DNA of 64,000 nt from Bretschneidera sinensis (lineage: Eukaryota; Streptophyta; Magnoliopsida; Brassicales; Akaniaceae), in contig CM043700.1 in assembly GCA_023935145.1 (NCBI GenBank), positions 142,844,828-142,908,827 on the forward strand, in the 5' to 3' direction. Each line of letters starts with the position of its first letter. The first letter of the stretch is position 1. Under the pieces are notes generated by a model, which did not search any database, had not been told where the DNA came from, and saw nothing but the letters and a program-made list of their open reading frames with translations. Position numbers and translations under genes: made by a program. Shown here piece after piece: positions 35,629-46,453 of the stretch.

Positions 35629-38600
35629 CTATCTTCTGGAGGTTAACGAAGTCCCCGTAGTCCTGCAAGGCACAACATATCAAGTTCAATAAGTTTTAGA
35701 GCTACATAATGCATGACAATAGATTGCAGCCTTCTTATAAGTTGAACTATACCTGCCCTGCTGTTTCCGCACAAAATTCAAGTTAGACCTTCCCTGAGTT
35801 GAGACCTTACTTCTATCAAAATTTGCTCCATTGAGCTCACAAGGATCTTTAGATTTGCTCAAAATCTTTACATTTGAGAGGCCTTCAGCCAAACCAAAAG
35901 AAACACCATTTGGATGCTGATTCTGCATTGCGGACAGCTGTGAAGAATCAGCAGTTGCATTTGGAGTGATGAGAGCATACTCTTTGAAGACAGTCTTGTC
36001 AGTCTTCACATGGTTGGAATCCATTGAAGGAACCTTTTTCAACCGGTGAGACCGTGCCATAGGAGTAACAGCCAAAAATGAGGAGTAAGGGGATGATGCT
36101 GCAGCAGCTGCAGCAACTTTGGCAACAGCTGCTCTAGCTGCTATCATCTTTTGTGCTCCCTCTCGAAGTTGAATATAGTCACCCTCAATCACAAATAACT
36201 GAAATCACAAAATAAGATTCTCAGATACTAAAGTACACATATTTAAAGACATAAACTACTTTCTAGAAACTCACTTCTGGGTGACTTGCAACAAAGTCAT
36301 CCAACTTTCCGTACTTCTTCTTGTAATCATGCCAATGTAATGGTGCAAGCATTTTCCCTAGCCTATTTGGAAGCTGTCATTGACACAGATAACTTATATG
36401 ATTAGTCAGACCAATCAAACAGGTGTCAAGCATCATACTACTTACGGCCTTAAGAGTTATTGTTTGCTAACTCACAGTTGAACTGATCCGAATTCTAACA
36501 CCAGCTGGAATTGTACGAACTATGCAAGCCAACAGTGACCTTTCATCTAGCAGAGCATTCTCTGAAGTCCTTCCTGTTGTCCCAGTTGAGATCAAAGCTT
36601 CAGGCAAAACTGTACCAGTGCCATTGTTGATTCTGCTTTCATGGACATTAACTGAATGGACAGAAGTATCAGAAGGGGATGCACCAGCTGTAGAACCTTT
36701 TTGTTCTGCGGCCAAAAGCTGGCCCTCTAGTCCATGATTATTCAAGTTCAGAATGTTCTGCTCCTGGTGCCAGTTCAAATTTAGGATAATGTTAATATCT
36801 GATCTTACTCACCAGCCATTCTCAAGACCAACCAAACTGATCTGATGAAAGATAAAGAAAAAGGAGCAAAGACAAAGACAAACCTTAGATTCACTGTTCT
36901 GTTCAGGAGGGTCCAATCTTAAGGCCTCGTGAAATTGTGAAGAAATTTGTTGCAGGTTCTGCTCAGAATGGGGGGCAACATGATAATTTCCATCAATTGA
37001 CACAAAAACCTGCAAGGAAGAGTTTTAATAGGTCCTACCAATCACATCAAATAAAAAGGACAACATTGTGTACAGAAACATCTTTATGCAAATAACCTGT
37101 GCTTTCCCAGTTGATGATGACATCATTGAATCAGACTCCACCCCTTGGCTGATATGAACATCCAGATAGTCTGGACAAAGAGTGTGTTCATTAACAGACA
37201 CTTCATATTCATACTTAGCATCTGACCTCACCAGGCCATGATCAGCTTGAGAAGGTGGGATTTTGTTCTCTGTAGATATCTGTGAACCCTCTGATACAGT
37301 CTGAAGAAGAAATAAGAGAAACATTACATTACCATAAGCAAAGCATTAAAAAGAGATGAACCATGCCTTCATAAGTTAATTAATATATAGTATAGATAGA
37401 TACCTGTTGGTTCTGCCAATGTTGCATGGATGATATTGCTGGCATTGAGTGATAATGCCCAACCTGAGATTGAGGAACATGCGGTGGCACAGACTGGGGA
37501 ACCCCCTGTTGATGCATGACAAAAGAATGCAGAGCAGTCACCTGTCCAGGTGGAAGGTAGGCAGGCATCCCAAGTAGAGAAGATGGAGCAATTGCCACAC
37601 CAGGAACATGATCGGTCTAATAATAAGCATAATTCTTTATCAGAGTGATAGAACCAAAAGAAATGGGACTATAAAGAAGATACTGAAACATTTAACTTTT
37701 ACTTCCTCCACATATTTGATGAAATTTCCAGAAAAGAGGATTTATAGACAAATAAACAAGTGGGTTTTTATTGGTAATCACAAGAAAATAGTTTTCAAAC
37801 TCTTATTGAACATAGACCAAAATCCTTTTGTCTTAAATATTTTTACATAAAGTTATCAATAACATATACTATAGCATTACGTAATGTATAATAATATCGT
37901 AATGAGAATGTCTACAGCATTTTTTTAGGTAAGAGCATGTCTACAGCATTGAACCCCACAAGCAAATATTTATCATAATGTGGATGTCTCCAATTTTTTT
38001 ATAAGTAAAGCGTCTCCAAATTTTTTTGATAAGTAAAGCATGTCTCCAAATTAAGTTAGCTAAAACACTTTCGAAACGTTATCAATACTTACGAGCAGCT
38101 TCTTTTGATGCTTTTAGGCATAAAACCAAACATAACTTACAATAATCTCATGTGCTACCTAGTAATGTTCGTCCAGTTACTGCACCCCCACAGTACAGCA
38201 CCGACCTCCCAACAAACACTAATTTAATCAGATAAAAAAACAAAAGCATTCATCCATCAACTGCATTATAAACCAAAACAAGAACTAGAGGCCTTGAGAC
38301 AACTACATGAACCACACATGCACCAGATTTACAATGAGCCATCAAACAGGCAGGCATACCTTTCAATCACAAGTTTTAGAAAGATAGTTACTGTTGTGGC
38401 CATGGTCCGAGGGGTGACTCGGATCCCACATCGTTGAGTGAAAGGCAAGACTGGCGCCTTATAAGGGTGGGAGTCCTCACTCCCTCACGAGGCCTTTTAA
38501 AACCGTGAGGGACCTGCTCCCAAAGCGGACAATATCGTGAGCCAGTCTACCGGGATCTCATCAATGGCGCCGTCTGTGGGAACCCCGGAATTGACCAGAC

Positions 38601-41600
38601 ACAACCGCCAGTCTTCCCTTCACTGGGGGGCTATGTTGTGGCCATGGTCCGAGGGGTGACTCGGATCCCACATCGTTGAGTGAAAGGCAAGACTGGCGCC
38701 TTATAAGGGTGGGAGTCCTCACTCCCTCACGAGGCCTTTTAAATCCGTGAGGGACCTGCTCCCAAAGCGGACAATATCGTGAGCCAACGCCCTACCAGCT
38801 GAGCTAGGACGGCCCTCCTCAGTTCGGTCGGGGTGGTGGTCCCGCACCACCTCATGAGGCCTTCCTTAGGGGAACAAATCCGTGAGGGACCTGCTCCCAA
38901 AGCGGACAATATCATGAGCCAACGCCCTACCAGCTGAGCTAGGACGGCCCTCCTCAGTTCGGTCGGGGGTGGTGGTCCCGCACCACCTCATGAGGCCTTT
39001 TAAAACCGTGAGGGACCTGCTCCCAAAGCGGACAATATCGTGAGCCAGTCTACCGGGATCTCATCAATGGCGCCGTCTGTGGGAACCTCGGAATTGACTA
39101 GACACAACCGCCAGTCTTCCCTTCACTGGGGGGCTATGTTGTGGCCATGGTCCGAGGGGTGACTCGGATCCCACATCGTTGAGTGAAAGGCAAGACTGGC
39201 GCCTTATAAGGGTGGGAGTCCTCACTCCCTCACGAGGCCTTTTAAAACCGTGAGGGACCTGCTCCCAAAGCGGACAATATCGTGAGCCAGTGGCCTCGTG
39301 AGGGAGTGAGGACTCCCACCCTTATAAGGCGCCAGTCTTGCCTTTCACTCAACGATGTGGGATCCAAGTCACCCCTCGGACCATGGCCACAACATAGCCC
39401 CCCAGTGAAGGGAAGACTGGCGGTTGTGTCTGGACAATTCCGGGGTTCCCACCATTGATGAGATCCCGGTAGACTGGCTCACGATATTGTCCGCTTTGGG
39501 AGCAGGTCCCTCACGGTTTTAAAAGGCCTCGTGAGGGAGTGAGGACTCCCACCCTTATAAGGCGCCAGTCTTGCCTTTCACTCAACGATGTGGGATCCGA
39601 GTCACCCCTCGGACCATGGCCACAACAGTTACCATCATGATACTTAAAAAAGAAGTTACTTAAGACAACAAACTATGCACTGTCATCCATTATGATTGGT
39701 GGCCTTCACATATTGAAACACAGCATATGGTTTTCCTTTTTCTTTTCATTTCCTATAACCGAACAAGACAGGCGTACATCAACCCCGACCAACCCCATTC
39801 AACCCATTAACCACCTTTTTTTATATAAATAACCCATTGACCGCCTTAGTAAAGACAGAAGGGTACGGAGACAAGTTTGTAATTTTGTACTACTGGGAAA
39901 ATTTGTAATTTTATAATATGGGGCAAAGTTATAATTTTATAATATGAGGCAAATTTGTATTAGGATTAGGGCTTCCTTATTTACAGTGTTAGCTTGAGGT
40001 TAGGATTCTTAAAAATCCCTCTAGAAGGGGATCCCTAAGTTACTTTTCGATTAGCTTTGAATAAATAAAAATCATATTGATATTGGGTATCGATTCCTCT
40101 CGACCTCCGGAGTAGCCTGGGATTCTTTTCCTATCCCCAGGGTAGCACATTCTCTTCCAATCTCATGGTAGCCTGGCTTCTATTTCTTATTCTATTACTG
40201 TTCTACATCAGTTTGGTATCAAAGCCTAAACTGATCCCTAAACTCAAATCCAAAAGCAAACCCACATATACAGCCATCCCATTAACACTAGTGCACAATC
40301 TGCCCAGACACATACTCACGAACCAAACAGGACCTTAGGGCAAAACGGCTTAAAGGCAAATTCGTCACTCTCTGATCACCACCAACCCACACCGCCACCA
40401 CCACTCACCTTGCCAGGCTTGGGCGACCAGAACCTAAGCCCTCGATCCAATCCTCCACGCATCGCCGCGAGTGACCACCACGCGCCGTGCAACCACTCAC
40501 CGTAGCCAAACACGCCACCAGGACCAGAAAACCTTATCTACTCACCCTCGGCACACACATGCCAGTATCTTGACCTTAACACGGCCAAATCTCACAAAAT
40601 ACCATCGTTCATGTTGACCAGTCCTTTCCCAGCGTCAGAACCGTCATCTGTACCGGAAAGGGTCGATCTAGTCATCCCACTCACCTCACCCGCCTGAGCC
40701 GACCATAGCCTGAGATTTTCGGGCTCATCTGCCAAGCGCCGCCCAACGCAGCCGCCACGCGCCTCCGCCAGAATCGCAACAACACCCGACCATCCACATT
40801 GCCAGGATCGGAATCGGCCGATCTATCCATTCTCTATGTCCACGTGCCATTCTATTGGCCGAATCTCGGCCAAATCACACAAACGCTACCACGCCCCACC
40901 TTCACCGATCTCCACCTCCAATCACTTTCGTACCGAACCACCACCACCACCGTGATCGCCAGCCTCAAGCGATCATAACCTAGCGAGGTCAATCCCAATC
41001 GCCACCGCCATGATCGCTGTCAGCACCAAAGTCACGAAGTGCTGTTTTGTTTCCAAATTGTCTATTTCACAGAGAAGCTTAGTTGTTACTGTTACTTATA
41101 TTTACAATTTTTTAATTTAAAAAAAAAGTGGTCGAAAAGAAAAGGACCAAAAAAAGAGTGGGAAAGAGAAAAGGCAAAAAGAGAAAGTAAAAAAAAAAAG
41201 ATAAAGACCGAACTGATGTAGAACAATAATAGAATAAGAAATAGAAGCCAAGCTACCCTGGGGATTGGAAGAGAATACCAGGGGGATAGGAAAAGAAGCT
41301 AGGCTACCATGGAGATCGAGAGGAATTGATAATCTAATTTTTATTATTTATTCAAAACTAATCGAAAAGTAACATAGAGGATCTCTTATATAAAAATCTT
41401 TAGGAATTCTATCGTTTCTCATGAGGATAAAATTTTGACGATGAATGTCCATTGTGGAGGTGCTTCAAACCAAACAGTGAGGATAAAATCAACATCAGTA
41501 GGATGCATATCAACCACTGCCTCAATCATGCCTTCAATCTTTTCTCTTGACTTGGAAGTTTGTTCCTTCGTACTTTCGTCATTGACTGTCTTTTCAATAT

Positions 41601-44600
41601 TTAGATTACCAAGTTCAACATTGCTCAACTCCTCATCCTTGTCTTGGACGTGCTTGCAATCTGTTGTCTCAACTTGCTCGACAAAGACTTCCGACGTGTC
41701 GTGAGGCGTCTCTAAGTCAATGATCTTGGAAGCTTCATCTTCGTGGTTCTCAGGTTGGAAGTGAGCATAATTAACTTGCTTTGATGGACCGAGAATGAAA
41801 CCACAGTTGCGATTAAAATTGACGGTGAAGCTTTCTATTCTCTTAAAAACATATCAAGTACCTTTTAGAGCTCGAGAGAAGCCTCGTTAAGCAGAATTGG
41901 TTCTCTTGATAAGTAATACCCAATCGTTATCGGGCAAACAGTAGTCATAAATACAACGACCATTCAACTTTGTTTTAGCCTAAAAAGCATCTTGGTGCCT
42001 AGCAAATTGCACAATGGCTTGAAAATCATAATTAGTTTGTGAGATAGTAACTTTCTCAATAAACCCATATGGATCAAAAACCTTATGCAATACATCTTCT
42101 GTGACAGGATATAATGCATTATGAATGGTCACACAAAGGATTCGGTTTGAACTCATTACTCGTGGATACAATTTTTTTCACACAATTTTTTTCCACCTCT
42201 TTTTTTTTCACTCTCTCACTTTGACTAACACAGCACAACTTTTTTTTGACTTTTTTTTCACTCTCTCCCACTTTGACTAACACAACACCACCTTTTTTTT
42301 GTTCTGAATTTTTTGTTTTGTTACTTTTTGTTTTGTTTTGTTTATCTTCTAAAACTTCAAAAGGAAAAATACAGAATCAGTGGCGCGTGGGTCCCAAGGA
42401 TGAAGAGATCGGGCGATTCCGATCAAGGTGGGACTGCTGGTTGCGGCGGATGGGTGTGCCGAGGGTGGCGTGTGGCAGTGACGCGCGGCGGCGCATGGAG
42501 GATTGTAACGGGAAGCTCAGGTTCTGGTCGCCCAAGCCTGGAGAGGTGAGTGGTGGTGGCAATGTCGGTTGGTGGTGACCGAAGAGCGACGATTCGACGT
42601 TAAATCCGTTTGGCCTAAGGCCCTGTTTGGACATGGATCATGTTTCTGGGAAAATTTTGTGTTGGTGTTTGTGGTATGGCTGTATAGGTGAATTTGCTTT
42701 CGGATATGAATTTTTTAATTTTGGTAGAGAAATCGATTTTCAAGACTTCCATGACTATACTTCATTTGTACAAGCATCACATATCTTGCTGCTTCAAAAC
42801 TCGAGGTTGAGTTTTTTCTAAGTGGTGGAGAATGATGGAGTACAGTAGGATATGGGAACAAAGTTGTAAATTGTAATCCTTAAAGAATTATATTTAGTAG
42901 GGATCCTGGCACATTGTATTTAATTAGGATTTAATTTCTTAGAATAGTATTAGGATATAGTATTTGATATTTCTTTATTTACAGTGTTAGATTAGGATTA
43001 ATATTAGGATTTCTAAAGATCTCTACATAAGAGATCCCTATGTTACTTTTCGAACAGTTTTGGAATAAATAAAAATTATTGATAATGAGTATCAACTTCT
43101 TCTTAACCTCCAGGATAGTCTGGCTTCTCTTTCAATCCCCTAGGGTAGTCTGGCTTCCCTTTCAATCCTCAAAGTAGCCTAGCTTCTATTTCTTATTCTA
43201 TTATTGTTCTACATCAATACCACCCCACTTACAACATTAGAAACACATTGCACAATTTTAGTAACTCCTCACTGAAATCAGCTTCTATCCAGCTCATGCA
43301 AGTTTATACAACACCAAAAGAATGTCAAACGGATTATACAGTATTCAACAGGTCATCAATTCCAAGAATGTATATTTTTTAGTAACTATTATACGTGGAT
43401 GAAATACACAAGAGAAGAGACATAGTGGTTATCAGTTGGCTCAGTATGAATCAGAGAAATATAGATGTAAGAGACTGTACGGCTTCATTTTCAATGAAAA
43501 ACATTAGCATAAAGAATGGTGTGCACTATGCATTGCAACCACAGATTATTGGTTGCATACCAAACTTCCTAACAGTGATTTGAGTAAAGCAGAGCATGCA
43601 TAGTTCCTACTAACAAAAAGGAACAACCTTACCTGAGTTGATGTATTGCCAGTTGAAGCAAAAGATTGAAAATTGTCTGAATTCCCATTTGGAAGGACAC
43701 CACTATTAGCATTTGTTGCACTGCCTCCATTTGCATCTAGTTGGTTTCCATTATTCTGGCCAAATTGAGAGGCATCCTTTGAATTTGTCTGGGATATACG
43801 TGATTCATCAGCGCAAGTGCCAGTCCTTTCCCTTGCATCAGCCAGCTCAAGTTGAAGCTGTTGTATTGTATGCAAATGAAGTCTGTCCATATCCGCAAAC
43901 TAACAACAGCAACCAGGAAAAGGAGGTCAATAAACTGAACTAAAATAATATCCACCATTATTGGAAGAACGACAGATAATACCATAAAAAAGGGAAAAAG
44001 AGACCCAAAAGTAATCGACCTGTCTTTGACAACCAAGCCAGAGCTGGTTATATTGCTCCGTACGTTCTCGTAACTCAGCCTGCAGTGAGTGGTTTGTAGT
44101 TGATTGCAAGGCGTCCATCTCCTGAACACGGGCAATCCAAGCTTGGGCCTCCCTCAATTGCTCATCCTTGTAAAGAATGGTCTCTTGAGCAACCCTATGC
44201 TGAAAAATAAGAATATCATTAAGCACTACACTTCATGGCCAATACATAGGATATTAGTTATTAACCTCCTAGTAAACAACTTAACAACCAATAGAATTCC
44301 AAACTGAATACAAAGTACTGTTGTATGGCTACTATTTTTCTTGCCATAGATTTAGTTATTTTAGGAGCATGCAAATGTACAGACCTGTTCCTGCAACTCA
44401 ATAAGCTGCCTTTCTTTATCTTGAATATGTTCTTGAAGATCATGTATCTGCTTTATATGTTGGGCTCTCTCAGCTTCAGAGTGATCGCGTTCTCTTCTGC
44501 AGGAGGAAGCATTCCATCAAAATTTGTTAACAATGTCCAAATGTCAAATCTTGACAGCCCAACACAACATATACAAAATTCTCATAGGCAGTAATGTGTT

Positions 44601-46453
44601 AACAAACAACGATTCACATAATGAAATAAAATATACCAGAAATATAAACGAAAAAGGCTCAAATCATTACATACAAGTCTAAAAGGGTTAAAAAGACATA
44701 CCTGAAACTTGCCAGTTCTTTATTTTGTTCTCTAAGAAGGTCCTCTTTGGCCCAGGCCTGCCAAAATAGTACAGGGGAAACTACCTTGGATATAATTCAC
44801 CCCAAAAATATAAAACAGAAGAAGTGCAAAAGTAAATGAAAAAAATAACAAACCGCTTCGTTATCTATTTTAGTTGCATGTAGCTCTCTATCTTTCTCTT
44901 CAATCTTCCTTTCCAACTCATGTATGGTCTGTTCCTTTTCATGGAGTTGCTCCTGCACAAATAGTATGCTCATATTATATTGGAAGTCATAAGAAATTAA
45001 ATAAAATAAAATCAGAAACTTCAAAAAGTGTCAGTTTATGGTGTTTTTGGAAAGAACTTCAAGTGAAAATGAATGTCTATGCCCAGCATCACATTTAAGA
45101 ATTGATTGATATAATCTGAGAAATGGAAAAGACTATTAACAATAATTAAAAATAAGAATATTTTCTCAAAAAGTTGCAATCCAAACACAATTCCCTTGTA
45201 ATATATCAAACCTGAACTCTGGCGGCAGAATTAGCATGCTCTTTGATTTGAGCATCAAAGCCGTTCTGCATTTCTATGATCTCAGATCTTGCAAACACCT
45301 GAGCTCTAAGCTCAGTTTCCACCTGTTGTAGTTCCTCTCTGTGTCTAGCAACACTCTGAAGTCGCTGCTGCAAAATATCATTATCCCAACTCCCATCCAC
45401 CGTTATTGAACAAAAGTCCACATCAACTGGCTCCCTCTCATGCTGCACCTTGACAAACATTAACCAATGTTCACTTCCCATCATTATTGAACTATGTCTA
45501 GTTTTAATATCAAAACCCTTACCTCATATATTGTTCTCTCATCTGATTGGCCCAACTTGGATCGTTCCAACTCCTGTATATTCACAAGTTCCAAGTAATA
45601 ACCCAAAAAGTCAATAATAGAGGTAGAACCAATAAACACTAAACTCCCTTTTAACTGTCATGAAAATGCAGGGAAATCTGAGATATAAATAGTTAGAAAC
45701 AAATCAGAATATACATACTACTACTCAATTTTTTAGCTCATCAACTGATGGACCAAAAGAAAACCAATTTTTTTAATCCAAAAACATTATAAAAAAAAGT
45801 AAATGAACGCTTCACGGACCTTAATATATGTGCTTTGCTTATTAAATATTGATAAACGAATACAATAGTTATTTCCCCAGTTATTTGCTTTCAATGCAAG
45901 TTCTCATAAACCAAACAAATAGCGACATTTCCATCAGAAGTGAACAATGAGTTCAATCTTTGCCAGTTTACCCAAACCGTTTGATTTAAGGACCACATTA
46001 ATATCCAGATACCAGGAACACCCTTTAAACCCTAACCCTACTCTGGGTCAACGAGACAACTGGGGAAACATTTGAAAACTCATAGGAGTATGTAACAATT
46101 ACAGATAATTTGTATAATTGTATCAGGCGTTCTATAATCAATAACCACGTGAGAACCAAAAAACGAAAAAAAAAAAAAACTCTAGCTGGTCGCTGAGAAA
46201 AAAGCTTAAGAAATCAAATAGTTGTCCTCAAACCCCAGATTTAACGCGCCAATTTATCCCATGTTCCTACATTTTTTCATCAACAAAACCAAAACCAAAT
46301 ACAAACAATTTCGAAGCAATTTACCACCTCGTCCCCGGCGTGTCGACCCGGGTGGTGCTCCGAAACGGCGCGCCACTCCTTCCGCGACGATGATGACAAC
46401 GGCATGGGCAGAGAACCGCCGCGTGAGGCGGCGACACCGGCCGCGGCCTCCAT
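35629..46453 (-). CDS. Plant coiled-coil protein, unknown function (845 residues)
   Basis: Fifteen exons in consistent phase: 46453-46328, 45573-45523, 45448-45212, 44952-44854, 44757-44702, 44496-44385, 44199-44020, 43899-43633, 37616-37404, 37300-37097, 37009-36884, 36763-36476, 36373-36275, 36198-35753, 35662-35629. Exon 1 may extend one codon to a GTAAAT donor. The product starts MEAAAGVAASRGGSLPMP. Residues about 60-330 are a long heptad-rich coiled coil (HELERKIEEKDRELH, ERQLIELQEQ, AQAWIARVQEMDALQ). Residues 330-450 are Asn/Gln/Pro-rich. A compact domain near 650-720 has NRLGKMLAPLHWHDYKKKYG, FVASHPELFVIEGDYIQLREGA, followed by an Ala-rich helix. It matches a conserved land-plant family that I know only as uncharacterised. 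No catalytic motif is seen. Intron 8 (6 kb) is swollen by retroelements. Confidence 0.88.
38387..38391. repeat. Target-site duplication, left (GTTAC)
   Basis: GTTAC immediately precedes the first LTR and recurs at 39628-39632 immediately after the last inverted LTR. Five bases is the usual duplication length for LTR-element integrases. Confidence 0.8.
38392..39627. mobile_element. TRIM retroelement, inverted multimer with single TSD
   Basis: The array reads in order: LTR 38392-38563 (172 bp, TGTTG...CATCA); internal 38564-38633 (70 bp); expanded LTR 38634-39066 (433 bp); internal 39067-39136 (70 bp); LTR truncated at 39137-39290. It then flips to the minus strand: partial LTR 39292-39394 (103 bp), internal 39395-39455 (lacking about 9 bp of the primer site) and a full LTR 39456-39627. 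The first and last LTRs look identical by eye over 172 bp, in opposite orientation. The internal region begins TGGCGCCGTCTGTGGGAA, a plausible primer-binding site, and ends CACTGGGGGGCTA, a plausible polypurine tract. No protein is encoded, so it must rely on another element's enzymes. It sits in intron 8 of the coiled-coil gene. Confidence 0.88.
38786..39055 (-). repeat. Two 135-bp units with tRNA box A-like motif
   Basis: Inside the expanded LTR, a 135-bp unit starting AACGCCCTACCAGCTGAGCT repeats at 38786-38920 and 38921-39055. On the minus strand it reads CTAGCTCAGCTGGTAGGGCG, which contains a perfect tRNA-type box A (TAGCTCAGCTGG). No box B (GGTTCGA) follows, so this is not a working tRNA gene. 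It may be a captured tRNA or SINE head. Confidence 0.7.
39628..39632. repeat. Target-site duplication, right (GTTAC)
   Basis: Exact partner of the left GTTAC; it abuts the terminal TGTTG of the inverted LTR (seen here as CAACA). Confidence 0.8.
39860..43216. mobile_element. Rearranged Copia-like LTR element cluster
   Basis: Three related LTR-like segments end in CTACATCA: about 39860-40210 (+), 41214-41405 (-) and about 42850-43216 (+). The first is followed by TTTGGTATCAAAGCC, a tRNA-Met-type primer-binding site. A GC-rich untranslated leader (about 40320-40560) has a diverged inverted copy at about 42420-42700. The middle segment, 41214-42700, therefore lies in opposite orientation and includes a broken RRM gene piece. 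No gag or pol frame is left. The outer LTR edges were estimated by comparing the copies and are approximate. Confidence 0.6.
41887..42156 (-). pseudogene. Captured PTB-like RRM fragment, broken
   Basis: The minus-strand frame from the ATG at 42156 reads MSSNRILCVTIHNALYPVTE and then DVLHKVFDPYGFIEKVTI, closely resembling the second RRM of plant polypyrimidine tract-binding proteins (NRILLVTIHHMLYPIT, VFSPYGFVEKI). An in-frame TAG at 41980-41982 interrupts it, after which the frame continues with LNGRCIYDYC, matching the end of the same RRM, to a TAA at 41887. It has no introns and lies inside the LTR cluster, so I take it as a host-gene piece carried by a non-autonomous retroelement. Confidence 0.65.
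46027..46040 (-). promoter_or_regulatory. Telobox in first intron of coiled-coil gene
   Basis: AAACCCTAACCCTA on the plus strand, so TAGGGTTAGGGTTT in the direction of the gene: the same 14-mer as in the GIF leader. It lies in intron 1, about 290 bases after exon 1. Confidence 0.5.

Noticed and set aside
38786..38953. Possible tRNA genes on the minus strand (box A motif twice)
   Set aside because: No box B, no cloverleaf 3' half and no acceptor pairing can be traced; the motif is part of a repeat inside an LTR.
38392..39627. CRISPR-like or satellite array
   Set aside because: The repeats are LTRs and internal regions in mixed orientation, not short repeats with unique spacers.
41039..41221. 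60-residue Lys/Arg-rich ORF
   Set aside because: Low-complexity A-rich sequence beside a retroelement LTR.
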